A DNA stretch of 64,000 bases from Qipengyuania pelagi (GTDB lineage: Bacteria; Pseudomonadota; Alphaproteobacteria; Sphingomonadales; Sphingomonadaceae), in contig NZ_WTYD01000001.1 of the NCBI RefSeq assembly GCF_009827295.1, positions 682,001 through 746,000 on the forward strand. The letters are read 5' to 3'. Below the pieces are notes generated by a model, which worked only from the letters and a program-made list of their open reading frames with translations, ran no database searches and was not told where the DNA came from. Shown piece after piece: positions 16,357-24,850 of this stretch. Made by a program: the position numbers and the translations under genes. The first letter of the stretch is position 1. Each line of letters starts with the position of its first letter.

Positions 16357-18294
16357 ATGAAAAAGCTTTTCCTCGCCTCGGTTTCCGCGATGGCCTTCGC
16401 CGCCACGCCTGCTCTCGCGCAGTCGGCACCCGCGGCTCCCGCATCGCCTTCCGCTGTCCCCGGCATCCCGGAATGCGCTGAAGCCGACAATAACTGTTCG
16501 GTGATCAATCAGGACGGCACCAACCTCACCGCTACCGTCTCTCAAAGCGGCGATGGCAATGTCTCGGACATCGACCAGAACCAGGGGTCGACCGGTGCCA
16601 AGGCAACAGTGACCCAGACGGGTGAGGATGCGTCGTCCTACATCCTTCAATCGAACGCGGGCATCGCGAACTATCCGACCAAGGCGGTCGTGCGCCAATC
16701 CGGCGTCGGCTCGGAATCGGCGATCCTTCAGACCGATACGCGCAACCATTCCGCGCTCGTGACGCAGGTCGGCGACAGCAGCTCGTTCATCGCGCAGAAT
16801 GGCGGGCTCGATACCTCCGCCGAGGTCCTGCAGAACGGCGGTAGCCAGAACACCGCGATGGTGTTCCAGGAAGCCGGCAACAAGGCCAGCGTTGGCGACA
16901 GCAATCCTGGCAACACCAATAGCGGGATCATTCAGACCGGCTCTTCGAACAATTCGGAGATCTATCAGGGCAATTTCGCCAGTGCGACGCCGACCGGTGC
17001 CACCGGGGTGAAAGCCTCGAACACGCAGATCGGCAGCGACAACGACTCGATGATCATCCAGAACGTCACCAACCCGGCTGCCGGTGGCACGTCCGCCCAG
17101 CTGGTGACCGTCGATCAGACCGGCGACGGCAACGTCTCCTCGGTCGTTCAGACCGGGATCCGCGACGCGCAGATCGTCAAGGTTCTCCAGAGCGGTAATG
17201 ACAACCTGTCGCGGGTCGAACAGTCGGACCCCTCGGATTCCGCTGCTGGCAATTTGGCCAACGTCCAGCAGTATGGCGACCAGAACGACAGCTTGGTCGA
17301 TCAGTCCTCCTATACCGGCACGGTCAATGTCACACAGACCACGGTCGGCGGCATCAACGCAACCAGCCCGCGCGACCGGTTCGGCGACACCGTTCGCAGC
17401 AACTTCTCCCGCGTGACCCAGTCCAACACCGGAGAAACTGTCGCGACGCTCACCCAGGACGGGCAGCTCAACCGCTCCGACATCAGCCAGTCCAATGCGA
17501 GCGGCATGGCGGAAGCGACTGTCGATCAGGACGGTATCTTCAACAACTCGGATATCGTGCAGACTGCTGCGGCCACCGCCAACGTGACGCAGGCGGGTGA
17601 TTATGGCGACAACGACTCGATGGTGGACCAGTCGGCGGACGGCGCGATGGCTACGGTGACGCAGAACGGCGACAGCACTGCGCCGACCTACTTCCCGAGC
17701 AACCAGTCGTCTATCACGCAGGCTTCGGCGGCGACCGCCGATGTCGAGCAGACCGGTCAGCAGAACCTGTCCGACATCATGCAGGACGCAGGCGCTGCCG
17801 GTGCCCTCGCCACGGTCCGCCAGACGAACCCCAATGCGTCCGCCGGTGCGGGTGACATCAACAGCTCGATGATCACGCAGTCTTCGCTGACCAGCGCATT
17901 CGTCGAGCAGATCGGTGAAGGCAATGACTCGATCGTCAATCAGTCGGGCACCAACACCGTGCTGGCGACCAACACGGTCGCGGCGGTCGAAATCTCGCAG
18001 CTGGGGAATGACGGCTATTCGCGCGTCGGCCAGTCGGGCACCGGCAACGAAGCCAGCCTGACTCAGCTGGCCGGCTCCAGCGAAGCACATTCCGAAATCG
18101 ACCAGTCGGGTTCGGACAACTTCGCCACCGTGATGCAGGGCGGGTTCGACAACGCATCCTACATCACGCAGTCGGGCGAGGGTAACTTGGCGACGGTCAG
18201 CCAGACCGCGGCAGGCAACGTCTCGACCATCACGCAGGCCGGTATGAACAACACCGCCACCGTGACCCAGAGCGGCAGCAACACGCCCATGTAA
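16357..18294 (+). CDS. Long curlin-repeat protein (CsgA/CsgB-like amyloid subunit), 645 aa
   Basis: A secreted protein with a signal peptide ending PALAQS. After a short Pro/Ala segment, nearly the whole chain consists of curlin repeats of the form Q-x-G-x2-N-x-(S/A)-x-(V/I)-x-Q, spaced about 11 or 22 residues apart, e.g. QSGDGNVSDIDQ, QTGDGNVSSVVQTG, QSGTGNEASLTQ. Each unit would form a strand-turn-strand of a beta-solenoid amyloid. E. coli CsgA has five such units in 151 aa, so this protein is several times longer. The C-terminus (STITQAGMNNTATVTQSG) is almost the same as that of the next gene. GGAG lies 6 bp before the ATG; an overlapping ATG-AAA-TGA at 16352 is too close to the ribosome site. 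Confidence 0.9.
   Translation: MKKLFLASVSAMAFAATPALAQSAPAAPASPSAVPGIPECAEADNNCSVINQDGTNLTATVSQSGDGNVSDIDQNQGSTGAKATVTQTGEDASSYILQSNAGIANYPTKAVVRQSGVGSESAILQTDTRNHSALVTQVGDSSSFIAQNGGLDTSAEVLQNGGSQNTAMVFQEAGNKASVGDSNPGNTNSGIIQTGSSNNSEIYQGNFASATPTGATGVKASNTQIGSDNDSMIIQNVTNPAAGGTSAQLVTVDQTGDGNVSSVVQTGIRDAQIVKVLQSGNDNLSRVEQSDPSDSAAGNLANVQQYGDQNDSLVDQSSYTGTVNVTQTTVGGINATSPRDRFGDTVRSNFSRVTQSNTGETVATLTQDGQLNRSDISQSNASGMAEATVDQDGIFNNSDIVQTAAATANVTQAGDYGDNDSMVDQSADGAMATVTQNGDSTAPTYFPSNQSSITQASAATADVEQTGQQNLSDIMQDAGAAGALATVRQTNPNASAGAGDINSSMITQSSLTSAFVEQIGEGNDSIVNQSGTNTVLATNTVAAVEISQLGNDGYSRVGQSGTGNEASLTQLAGSSEAHSEIDQSGSDNFATVMQGGFDNASYITQSGEGNLATVSQTAAGNVSTITQAGMNNTATVTQSGSNTPM
16480..18285 (+). repeat. 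Degenerate tandem curlin repeats (coding)
   Basis: The DNA encodes successive Gln-Gly-Asn repeat units; repeat-to-repeat DNA identity is modest, with recurring CAGTCGGGC, CAGACCGGC and ATCACGCAG words. The repeats are conserved as protein, which suggests old expansion rather than recent slippage. Confidence 0.75.
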
Positions 18295-18301
18295 CCGAAT
18301 T

Positions 18302-18329
18302 GGCCGGCGCTCCGATCGGGGCGCCGGCC
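18302..18329 (+). terminator. Hairpin between the two long curlin genes
   Basis: GGCCGGCGC pairs perfectly with GCGCCGGCC around a 10-nt loop, 7 bp after the first curlin stop, followed by ATTCTCTTTT. It may partly terminate or stabilise the upstream message so that the two subunits are made in different amounts. Confidence 0.6.
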
Positions 18330-18366
18330 ATTCTCTTTTGCTGATCCTCAACAGGGAGGAAATACC

Positions 18367-21300
18367 GTGAAAAAATCCATTCTAATCGGCGTTTCGACCA
18401 TCGCGCTCCTTGCAGCGCCCGCAATGGCCCAGAACAACACCAGCACCGCCACGCAGACCGGCTCCGGCCAGGACGCGACCGTCGTTCAGTCCGGTGCACT
18501 CAGCACCTCGACGATCACCCAGAGCAATCGCAACAATCTCGCCGATATCCAGCAGCAGGCGGATACCAACGGTGCGAAGAGCGAAGTAACGCAGACCGGC
18601 GAGGGTGCCCGCGCAAGCGTCATCCAGGTCAGCGATGCGGCGGATTCGGAGATCGAACAGGAGGGCGGCGCCCAGAATGCTTCGGTCTATCAGGACGGAT
18701 CGAGCACCTCCTACATCGCACAGAGCGCGCGCTTCAACGAAGCAAGCGTCAGCCAGACCGGCAATGGCAATGACAGTTCGGTGATCCAGACCGGCGTGAA
18801 CGGCGCGGTGGGCGATCCCGACAATGATTACGACAGCGCCGATCCCGACAACCGCGTCGGCGTGACGCAGAACGGCGATTTCAACCTCAGCACGATCATG
18901 CAGAGCGGCGACAACACGGTTGCCGACGTCATGCAGACGGGCAATGCTAACATAGCCAATGTCAACCAATCGGGCGATTTCGCGAATGCGGTCGTGATCC
19001 AGGATGGTAACGGCAACAATGCGAATGTCATGCGTCAGAGTGCCGATGGCACCGGCGATGCCTCGCCGCCGACCCAGCCGGTCGAAGGCGAGGATTTCGC
19101 GGACGCGTTCATCAGCCAGACCGGTGACGACAACGCCGCGACCATCACGCAGGATGCCGCCCCGTCCTTCGCCTCGATCACGCAGACGGGCAGCGAAAAC
19201 GCATCGACCATCGCGCAGACCGGGACCGCCGCGGGCGCCTCGGCCGTCACGCTTCAGACCAGTGACGGCAATACCAGCCGCATCACGCAGAGCGGCGGCG
19301 CGACGGCCAGCGTCACGCAGGGTGGCGGTGTCAACGGGCTCGGCTCGCGTCGTTGGGACGGCGACGAATTCCCGCCCCCGAGCGGCAGCGGCGAAAGCTT
19401 CGCCAACAACGTCTCGCTGATCGACCAGTCGGCCGATGGCGCGAGCGCGACGGTGGGCCAGAACGGCATCCTCAATCGTTCGAGCATCATGCAGAGTGCT
19501 GCGGCCAGCGCGGGTGTCACGCAGTCGGGTGTCTACAACACCTCGATCATCGATCAGAGCGGTGCCAGCACAGCCACCGTGGATCAGAGCGGAACGCACG
19601 CCCGCAATGCCTCGCGCATCACGCAGGCCGGAAGCAATTCGGTTGCCGAGGTGGACCAGGACGGGTCGAATCTCGCCGCCCCAGCCAATGCTCCGACCAA
19701 TGAAAGCCTGGTCGCACAGTTCGGCGACAACAACCGCGCTTTCGTGATGCAGGAAGGCGATGAGAACTTCTCCTCGACCACGCAGAACGACGATGGCGGT
19801 TCGATCTTCGTCAACCAGACCGGCACCAATCTGATGTCCAATGCGTCGCAGACAGATCTGGGCGGGACGATCTATGTCGACCAGTTCGGCGAGCGACAGT
19901 CGTCGGACGTCGCGCAGACCTCGCGCTTCCAGACCGCGCGCGTGCGGCAGGAAGGATCGGACAACACGTCGGACATCGACCAGTCGTCGGTCGCAGGCAT
20001 TGGCACCATCACCATGGCTGACGGCGTCACGAACGTGTCCTATGCGAACGTGAACCAGTCGGGGAGCGGAAACGACTCTACGATCGAGCAGACCGGGTCG
20101 AGCAATTTCGCCTATGTCACCCAGAGCGCGTCGGGCAACCAGGCGACGATTACCCAGTCGGGCGACGTGACCAGCGCAATCATCACGCAGTCGGGTTCGG
20201 ACAATCGTTCAAACGTGACGCAAACAGGTTTCGTCACCAACTTCCCACCGTTCCTCACCGATACCGCGATCATCCAGACCGGCGATCGCAACCAATCGGA
20301 TGTGGTGCAGGACGGGGCGTGGAGCTTCACCGGGGACAGGGCGTTCGACAACACCGTCCGCTCGCTTCAGTCTGGCGACGACAACCGGTCCTTTATCGAT
20401 CAGGCGGGCCTCGATCCGCGGGCGGCCCTCACCCAGAGTGGCGATGGCAACCTCAGTGATATCGATCAATCGGGGACAAACAACTTCTCGGATATCTTGC
20501 AATCCGGCAACGGCAACACCTCGCTCGCCATGCAGACCGGGTCGAATGGCGTCCTGTCCGTCGTTCAATCGGGTGATGACAGCAAGTCGACTGTCACTCA
20601 GTCGGGTGATCTGAACTATGCCGCCGTCGATCAGTCGGGTTCGAACCAGACCTCGACGATCACCCAATCCTCGATCAATCGCACCTTCTCTTACAGCGCC
20701 GGTGCGAGCGTGACCCAGTCGGGGGCCGACAACGTTTCCGATGTCAACCAGTCGGGCGCGGGCGGATTCGGCAATTTCACCTCTGGCGTGACGGCTTCTC
20801 CCGTCGCGAACGTGGTGCAGAACGGCGTGGGCAACGAGAGTGATATCGACCAGACCGGAATTGGTAATATCGCGTTCCAGACGCAAACCGGCGACGGTAA
20901 CGACAGCACCATCCTGCAGGATGGCGCCGACGGAGAGACGCGCGTGGCGCAGACCGGAAACGAGAACTTCGTCTCCGCGACGCAAACGGTGACTGGGCCG
21001 AACTTCCTGTCGCAGGGGCGTATTCTGACGGTGCAAAGCGGCAATGAGAACCGGGCCACGGTGACGCAGGACGGTATCGCAACCGACAATGCGTTCGACG
21101 CTGGAACGCCTTCTCTGGCGGTCTACACCAATCAGGTCGGGGACGCGAACGTCCTCACCGTTTCGCAGTCCGGGACCGATGATGTTGCCTTCATCGATCA
21201 GATTGGCTTGTCCAACGCGACGACGGTGAAGCAGCTCACCGGAGGATCGGCGAACTTCGTCGACTCCGACCAGACCGGGGAACTTGGGCTGTCCGAAATA

Positions 21301-21483
21301 ACTCAGGGCGGGAGCCAGAACCGGGCACTCCTGAGCCAGGGTGGCCTGGAGAACGAAAGCTACATCACCCAGTCGGGCATGATGAATACGGCTGACGTTA
21401 CCCAGACCGGAACGGGCGCGATCTCGACCATTACCCAGGCGGGCATGAACAACACCGCCACCGTCTCGCAAGGCGGTAATTAA
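18367..21483 (+). CDS. Giant curlin-repeat protein, 1038 aa
   Basis: A secreted amyloid-type protein: signal peptide ending PAMAQN, then curlin repeats to the last residue (e.g. QTGSGQDATVVQSG, QSGSGNDSTIEQTG, QSGDGNLSDIDQSG). By eye there are more than forty units. The array is broken by several longer loops, such as a Pro/Asp-rich one at about residues 220-245 and one containing RRWDGDEFPPPSGSGESF near 340. The C-terminus STITQAGMNNTATVSQGG repeats that of the preceding gene, so the two share an origin. The start is GTG with a strong AGGGAGGA ribosome site. It is the likely main fibre subunit or a long-fibre variant; which is nucleator cannot be told from sequence. Confidence 0.9.
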   Translation: MKKSILIGVSTIALLAAPAMAQNNTSTATQTGSGQDATVVQSGALSTSTITQSNRNNLADIQQQADTNGAKSEVTQTGEGARASVIQVSDAADSEIEQEGGAQNASVYQDGSSTSYIAQSARFNEASVSQTGNGNDSSVIQTGVNGAVGDPDNDYDSADPDNRVGVTQNGDFNLSTIMQSGDNTVADVMQTGNANIANVNQSGDFANAVVIQDGNGNNANVMRQSADGTGDASPPTQPVEGEDFADAFISQTGDDNAATITQDAAPSFASITQTGSENASTIAQTGTAAGASAVTLQTSDGNTSRITQSGGATASVTQGGGVNGLGSRRWDGDEFPPPSGSGESFANNVSLIDQSADGASATVGQNGILNRSSIMQSAAASAGVTQSGVYNTSIIDQSGASTATVDQSGTHARNASRITQAGSNSVAEVDQDGSNLAAPANAPTNESLVAQFGDNNRAFVMQEGDENFSSTTQNDDGGSIFVNQTGTNLMSNASQTDLGGTIYVDQFGERQSSDVAQTSRFQTARVRQEGSDNTSDIDQSSVAGIGTITMADGVTNVSYANVNQSGSGNDSTIEQTGSSNFAYVTQSASGNQATITQSGDVTSAIITQSGSDNRSNVTQTGFVTNFPPFLTDTAIIQTGDRNQSDVVQDGAWSFTGDRAFDNTVRSLQSGDDNRSFIDQAGLDPRAALTQSGDGNLSDIDQSGTNNFSDILQSGNGNTSLAMQTGSNGVLSVVQSGDDSKSTVTQSGDLNYAAVDQSGSNQTSTITQSSINRTFSYSAGASVTQSGADNVSDVNQSGAGGFGNFTSGVTASPVANVVQNGVGNESDIDQTGIGNIAFQTQTGDGNDSTILQDGADGETRVAQTGNENFVSATQTVTGPNFLSQGRILTVQSGNENRATVTQDGIATDNAFDAGTPSLAVYTNQVGDANVLTVSQSGTDDVAFIDQIGLSNATTVKQLTGGSANFVDSDQTGELGLSEITQGGSQNRALLSQGGLENESYITQSGMMNTADVTQTGTGAISTITQAGMNNTATVSQGGN
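18420..21480 (+). repeat. Degenerate tandem curlin repeats (coding)
   Basis: This is the repeat-coding tract of the 1038-aa protein. Units average about 22 residues when counted as strand-turn-strand. DNA copies are divergent, so this is not a CRISPR or satellite array. Confidence 0.75.
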
Positions 21484-21489
21484 CCCGGA

Positions 21490-21522
21490 CGCACCGGGCG
21501 GCGACACGCGCCGCCCGGTGCG
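21490..21522 (+). terminator. Strong stem-loop after giant curlin gene
   Basis: A perfect 14-bp GC-rich stem (21490-21503 with 21509-21522) and 5-nt loop stands 6 bp after the stop, followed by CCTTCGGGCTCTTT. It probably ends most long-curlin transcription before the minor curlin genes. Confidence 0.7.
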
Positions 21523-21597
21523 CCTTCGGGCTCTTTAATGTCCCTGTCGCATGAGCGCTGCGGACAAAGACAAACACCAATTTCCGAGGGCGCTGCC

Positions 21598-22011
21598 ATG
21601 ACAGTCAGAATACGACCAGCTCTTCTCACGCTTGCCGCGGCCTTCGCCGCGCCGGCGGGAGCGCAGTCCGCAGCGCCGCAATGCGATGGAGACCCGACCA
21701 TGCCGAAGGATGGAAAGACAACGATCGTGCGCACCGGCGAAGGGCACACCGCCCGGATCACGCGCAGCGGCGACGGAACCGTCCGCGTCGAACAGCATGG
21801 CAAGGATCACGCCGCTTTGGCTATCCAATCGGACGATGGCAGCGTTCTCGACATCGCGCAGTCGGGCGAGAGCGCGTCCGCGAATGTCACCCAGGTCGGC
21901 GGATGCAATTCTTCCCGCCTGACCCAATCCGGCAACGGCAATTCAGCCACCGTCGTCCAGCGCGGTTCGGGCAATAGTACCGTGGTTCGTCAGGGGAACA
22001 GCGATGACTGA
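21598..22011 (+). CDS. Small curlin-repeat protein
   Basis: A 137-aa secreted protein (signal peptide ending PAGAQS) with about four or five curlin-like units: RTGEGHTARITRSGDGTVRVEQHG, QSGESASANVTQVG, QSGNGNSATVVQRGSGNSTVVRQG. Its size is like E. coli CsgA/CsgB, and its repeats contain Arg and Lys, as in CsgB, so a nucleator or capping role is plausible (inference). Two cysteines flank the repeats. The ATG at 21598 has GAGGG upstream and the signal peptide begins right there; an earlier ATG at 21538 is rejected. Its end overlaps the next gene by 8 bp. Confidence 0.82.
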   Translation: MTVRIRPALLTLAAAFAAPAGAQSAAPQCDGDPTMPKDGKTTIVRTGEGHTARITRSGDGTVRVEQHGKDHAALAIQSDDGSVLDIAQSGESASANVTQVGGCNSSRLTQSGNGNSATVVQRGSGNSTVVRQGNSDD

Positions 22012-22732
22012 AATTGCGCTCAAAAACCCACTGGCATCACTCGCGATCGCTGTCGCCTTGATTGCGAGCTCGCCAAGCGTGGCGAAGACGCCCGGCACGC
22101 CGCCCGGAAATCCGTGCGCGAAGTCGAACGGAAATCCCTGCAACGGAAACAATGGGAACGCCGGTGCGCAGGGTAATGCCGGAAGCGCAAATCCCCCCAC
22201 GACGCCCTTGATTATCTCGCGGCCCAATGCCGATAGGGGCGCCTTCATCGATCAGATCGGCAGCAGCAATCGGGCGGCGATCGAACAGAACGATCCAGGC
22301 CATTATGCGCGCATCGATCAGGACGGATCGGACAATCGCGCCACCTCGACCCAGGAAGGCACCGGCTCGCACTATGCGCGCGCGATACAGCGTGGATCGG
22401 ACAATGCGCTTCATATCACGCAGAGTGGCGACGCCGCTCAGGTTGCGCTTGCCGAGCAGAGCGGCGAGGGCAACCGCATGACCCTGCGCCAGATTGGCGG
22501 AAGCGAGATGGACGGCATATTGGCGATCCAGTCGGGGGCTTCCAACCTGCTCGACCTCACGCAGAACGGAGGCGACAATCAGGCCGAAATCCGCCAGAAC
22601 GGGAACGCGAATGCCGCGCTGATCACGCAAAACGGTGGGAACCAACTGATGCTGATGCAAACGGGCGACAATCTTGCCATCGCGATCGACCAACCCGCAG
22701 GTCAGGCGCTGACGGTCACCCAGGGTCGCTAG
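22004..22732 (+). CDS. Curlin-repeat protein with Gly/Asn-rich N-terminal linker
   Basis: A 242-aa secreted protein. A signal peptide (about residues 1-28) is followed by a Gly/Asn/Pro-rich linker (PPGNPCAKSNGNPCNGNNGN) with two cysteines, then about seven curlin-like units (QIGSSNRAAIEQND, QDGSDNRATSTQEG, QSGEGNRMTLRQIG, QNGNANAALITQNG). The linker recalls the Gly/Asn-rich N-terminal segment of CsgA that is recognised by the CsgG secretion channel; this resemblance is compositional only. The gene overlaps the preceding one by 8 bp and abuts the next, so these three form one tight operon. Confidence 0.82.
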   Translation: MTEIALKNPLASLAIAVALIASSPSVAKTPGTPPGNPCAKSNGNPCNGNNGNAGAQGNAGSANPPTTPLIISRPNADRGAFIDQIGSSNRAAIEQNDPGHYARIDQDGSDNRATSTQEGTGSHYARAIQRGSDNALHITQSGDAAQVALAEQSGEGNRMTLRQIGGSEMDGILAIQSGASNLLDLTQNGGDNQAEIRQNGNANAALITQNGGNQLMLMQTGDNLAIAIDQPAGQALTVTQGR

Positions 22733-23494
22733 ATGCGGTTGCGCACTCTCTCGCTGGTGTTCGTCGCATTCGCGTCGGGCGCATTCGGACAAGGTGTCGA
22801 CCAGCGGGTCGAGCTCGAGGAATTTGCCGTCGATCCCGATGAGCGGGGTGGAGGTCCGAGCGATCTGAATGTCAGTCAGATAGGTGAACCGGCAGGCGCC
22901 AACACATCGGGAAAAGTGTCGTCCGGTCCGATCGATACGGACCGCTCGATCCTCCGATCGCCTCAGAGGGATGGAGCGGATACTGGGGTCGCGCAGGTTT
23001 CGCGCGCCGCGTCCGATCTTGCAACAGCGCAGGTCGCGCGCGGCGAAGGCGATCTGCGCAGCGTCCAACCCGATGCCCTGTCTTCGCCGGACCAGAGCGC
23101 TCCCGAGGGCGTGACGAGATTGGGCGGCCAGGATCGCTGCGATCCGCAGGTGGATCAGTCGCTCTACCGTGCCTGCCTGCGAATCCTGGAAAGGCGTGCC
23201 GGGGATTTCGCGGCACCGACCGCCCCTGTGCTGAGCGCTGAAGAAGCCTTGCTGGCGCAGCGACGGGCGGATGACGAGGACCCGGCAACGCTGACGATCG
23301 AACAGCGCATCCGCCGCGCATCGCAGACGGCTCCCGATGCCGAATTGTCGAGCAATCAGGAGCTCGCGTCGCTCTTCCTGCCTGGCACGGCCCCTCCGCC
23401 TGCGCAGCCGGTCGAGGACAGCACCACGCTGCAAGGCGCGAACCTCGAAGCGGTACTGAAAGCTATCGGTCTGACGGTGCCTCCCCAGCCCTAA
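22733..23494 (+). CDS. Unrecognised secreted protein of the curli operon
   Basis: A 253-aa protein whose ATG directly follows the stop of the preceding curlin gene (TAGATG). It has a signal peptide (VAFASGAFGQG) and otherwise no recognisable domain. A short SDLNVSQIG stretch near residue 42 and QVSRAAS near 85 echo one or two curlin strands. The middle holds CDPQVDQSLYRACLRILERRAGDF, a helical segment with two cysteines 12 residues apart. The C-terminus is Pro/Ala-rich. It does not look like CsgE, CsgC or CsgH. Position suggests a fibre-associated or assembly factor. Confidence 0.7.
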   Translation: MRLRTLSLVFVAFASGAFGQGVDQRVELEEFAVDPDERGGGPSDLNVSQIGEPAGANTSGKVSSGPIDTDRSILRSPQRDGADTGVAQVSRAASDLATAQVARGEGDLRSVQPDALSSPDQSAPEGVTRLGGQDRCDPQVDQSLYRACLRILERRAGDFAAPTAPVLSAEEALLAQRRADDEDPATLTIEQRIRRASQTAPDAELSSNQELASLFLPGTAPPPAQPVEDSTTLQGANLEAVLKAIGLTVPPQP

Positions 23495-23540
23495 ATCCTC
23501 GCGTCGCGGTAGAGCGTGCTTATTGGGTGCACTGTCATCG

Positions 23541-24320
23541 TCACGAACCGCTGATCGCGACGTAAGCCCCGATCGCGATGACGAGCATGGCAAATCCCCG
23601 CTCGAGCACGCCTTCGCGCGCGCCGAGCTTCTTGCCGATGACGATGCCGGACATGGTGCCGAGGATTCCTCCCGCGACCAGCAGGCCGGTGATCAGCCAG
23701 TCGACCAGGCCGGAAATCGCGTAGGACCCTGCCGTCGTCAGGCCCAGCGCCGTCACCACCATAAGCGAGCTGCCCACGGCGTAGCGGAGCGGCATCGCGG
23801 CGGCGAGCATCAGTCCCGGCACGATCAGGAAGCCCCCGCCGATCCCGAAGAAGCCGGCGGCAAGGCCGGTCAAAAGGCCTATTGGGATCAGGCGAGGTAG
23901 CAGCAGGCGCGCGCTTGTCCGGGTCAGGCGGACGTCGGGCGCCAAAATCGTGCTTCGTTTCCGCAGCATGGAGATACCGACACCGATCATCAGCAGTCCG
24001 AACAGTGTAAGCAGGCGCTGCCCATCGAAGGCCTTGCCGAGTTCCGCGCCGATCGCGGCGCCGACGACCCCGGCCAGCGCGAAGACGCTCGCGCAGCGCC
24101 ATTTCACGTTTCCGGCGCGGGCGTGTCCGACCAGGCTGGCCATAGCATTGGCGCTCACCGCGACGGCCGCCGTGCCGATGGCGGCATGGGTCGATCCGAT
24201 CCCGACCACATAGACCAGCAGCGGCACTGCGAGGATCGACCCGCCACCCCCCACCAGCCCGAGGATCAGGCCGATGGCGCCGCCGGATATCAGCGTGGCG
24301 ATGATGGTGGCGAGGTCCAT
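23541..24320 (-). CDS. TauE/SafE family sulfite/sulfur-compound exporter
   Basis: A 259-aa inner-membrane protein with about eight hydrophobic helices and the family repeat motif GLVGGGGSILAVPLLVYVVG near the N-terminus, repeated as GFFGIGGGFLIVPGLML in the second half. TauE/SafE proteins move sulfite, thiosulfate or sulfoacetate-type anions. ATG 24320 begins directly at the family start. It is the last gene of a four-gene divergent sulfur module (regulator, rhodanese, TauE opposite a persulfide dioxygenase). Confidence 0.92.
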   Translation of the reverse strand: MDLATIIATLISGGAIGLILGLVGGGGSILAVPLLVYVVGIGSTHAAIGTAAVAVSANAMASLVGHARAGNVKWRCASVFALAGVVGAAIGAELGKAFDGQRLLTLFGLLMIGVGISMLRKRSTILAPDVRLTRTSARLLLPRLIPIGLLTGLAAGFFGIGGGFLIVPGLMLAAAMPLRYAVGSSLMVVTALGLTTAGSYAISGLVDWLITGLLVAGGILGTMSGIVIGKKLGAREGVLERGFAMLVIAIGAYVAISGS

Positions 24321-24327
24321 ATCCGGG

Positions 24328-24846
24328 TCAGACGTTCGCGCGCCGGTTCCAGGGAAGCGCGCGCAGCATCTCGGCCATCCCGCACCATCCGGTCGTCCCG
24401 GCAAGGACAAGTCCCGCGCCGACGAAGGCGGACAGCCCGAAGAGGGCGGGCGACCACAGGAAGCCGAGCAGAACGCCGATCAGGACAAGCGCTCCTGCCG
24501 CGATCTGCACCTGTCGCATGATCTCGATCGGTTGTTTTTTGTCGAGCACGGTCGGTTGTCGCGCCGCGCGCCACGCATCGATCCCACCTGTCAGGACGAA
24601 AGCTTGGGCATCTCCTGTGGCGGCTGTCAGGCGCGCGGCGTTCGCTTCGGTCCGCATTCCCGAACGGCAATGGAAGATGACCGGCGAAGGGCAGGGGCCG
24701 AGTTCGCCGATCCGATCGAGCGGGACGTTCGTTGCGCCCGGAATGTGTTCGCGCGCATATTCGTCCGTCCCGCGAATATCGATCAGGCGCGCGCCAGCCT
24801 GCATTGCGGCTTGGGCGTCGGACGGGTCGAGAGGAAGGCAGGTCAT
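24328..24846 (-). CDS. Rhodanese-like domain protein with C-terminal DUF2892 membrane domain
   Basis: A 172-aa protein. Residues 5-105 are a rhodanese domain with the active-site loop FHCRSGMRT (the Cys carries persulfide). Residues 115-165 form two transmembrane helices of the DUF2892 type (IAAGALVLIGVLLGFL and GLSAFVGAGLVLAGTTG). It would hold sulfur transferase activity at the cytoplasmic face of the inner membrane. It lies 4 bp after the ArsR regulator and 7 bp before TauE; all three are probably cotranscribed. Confidence 0.92.
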   Translation of the reverse strand: MTCLPLDPSDAQAAMQAGARLIDIRGTDEYAREHIPGATNVPLDRIGELGPCPSPVIFHCRSGMRTEANAARLTAATGDAQAFVLTGGIDAWRAARQPTVLDKKQPIEIMRQVQIAAGALVLIGVLLGFLWSPALFGLSAFVGAGLVLAGTTGWCGMAEMLRALPWNRRANV

Positions 24847-24850
24847 CGCA

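Noticed and set aside
16219..18351. 710-codon minus-strand frame opposite the first curlin, and 20209-21507 opposite the second
   Set aside because: They mirror the curlin repeat on the other strand and have no signal peptide or domain of their own.
16480..21480. CRISPR-like or satellite repeat array
   Set aside because: Repeats are degenerate, in frame and conserved as protein; no constant repeat with unique spacers is present.
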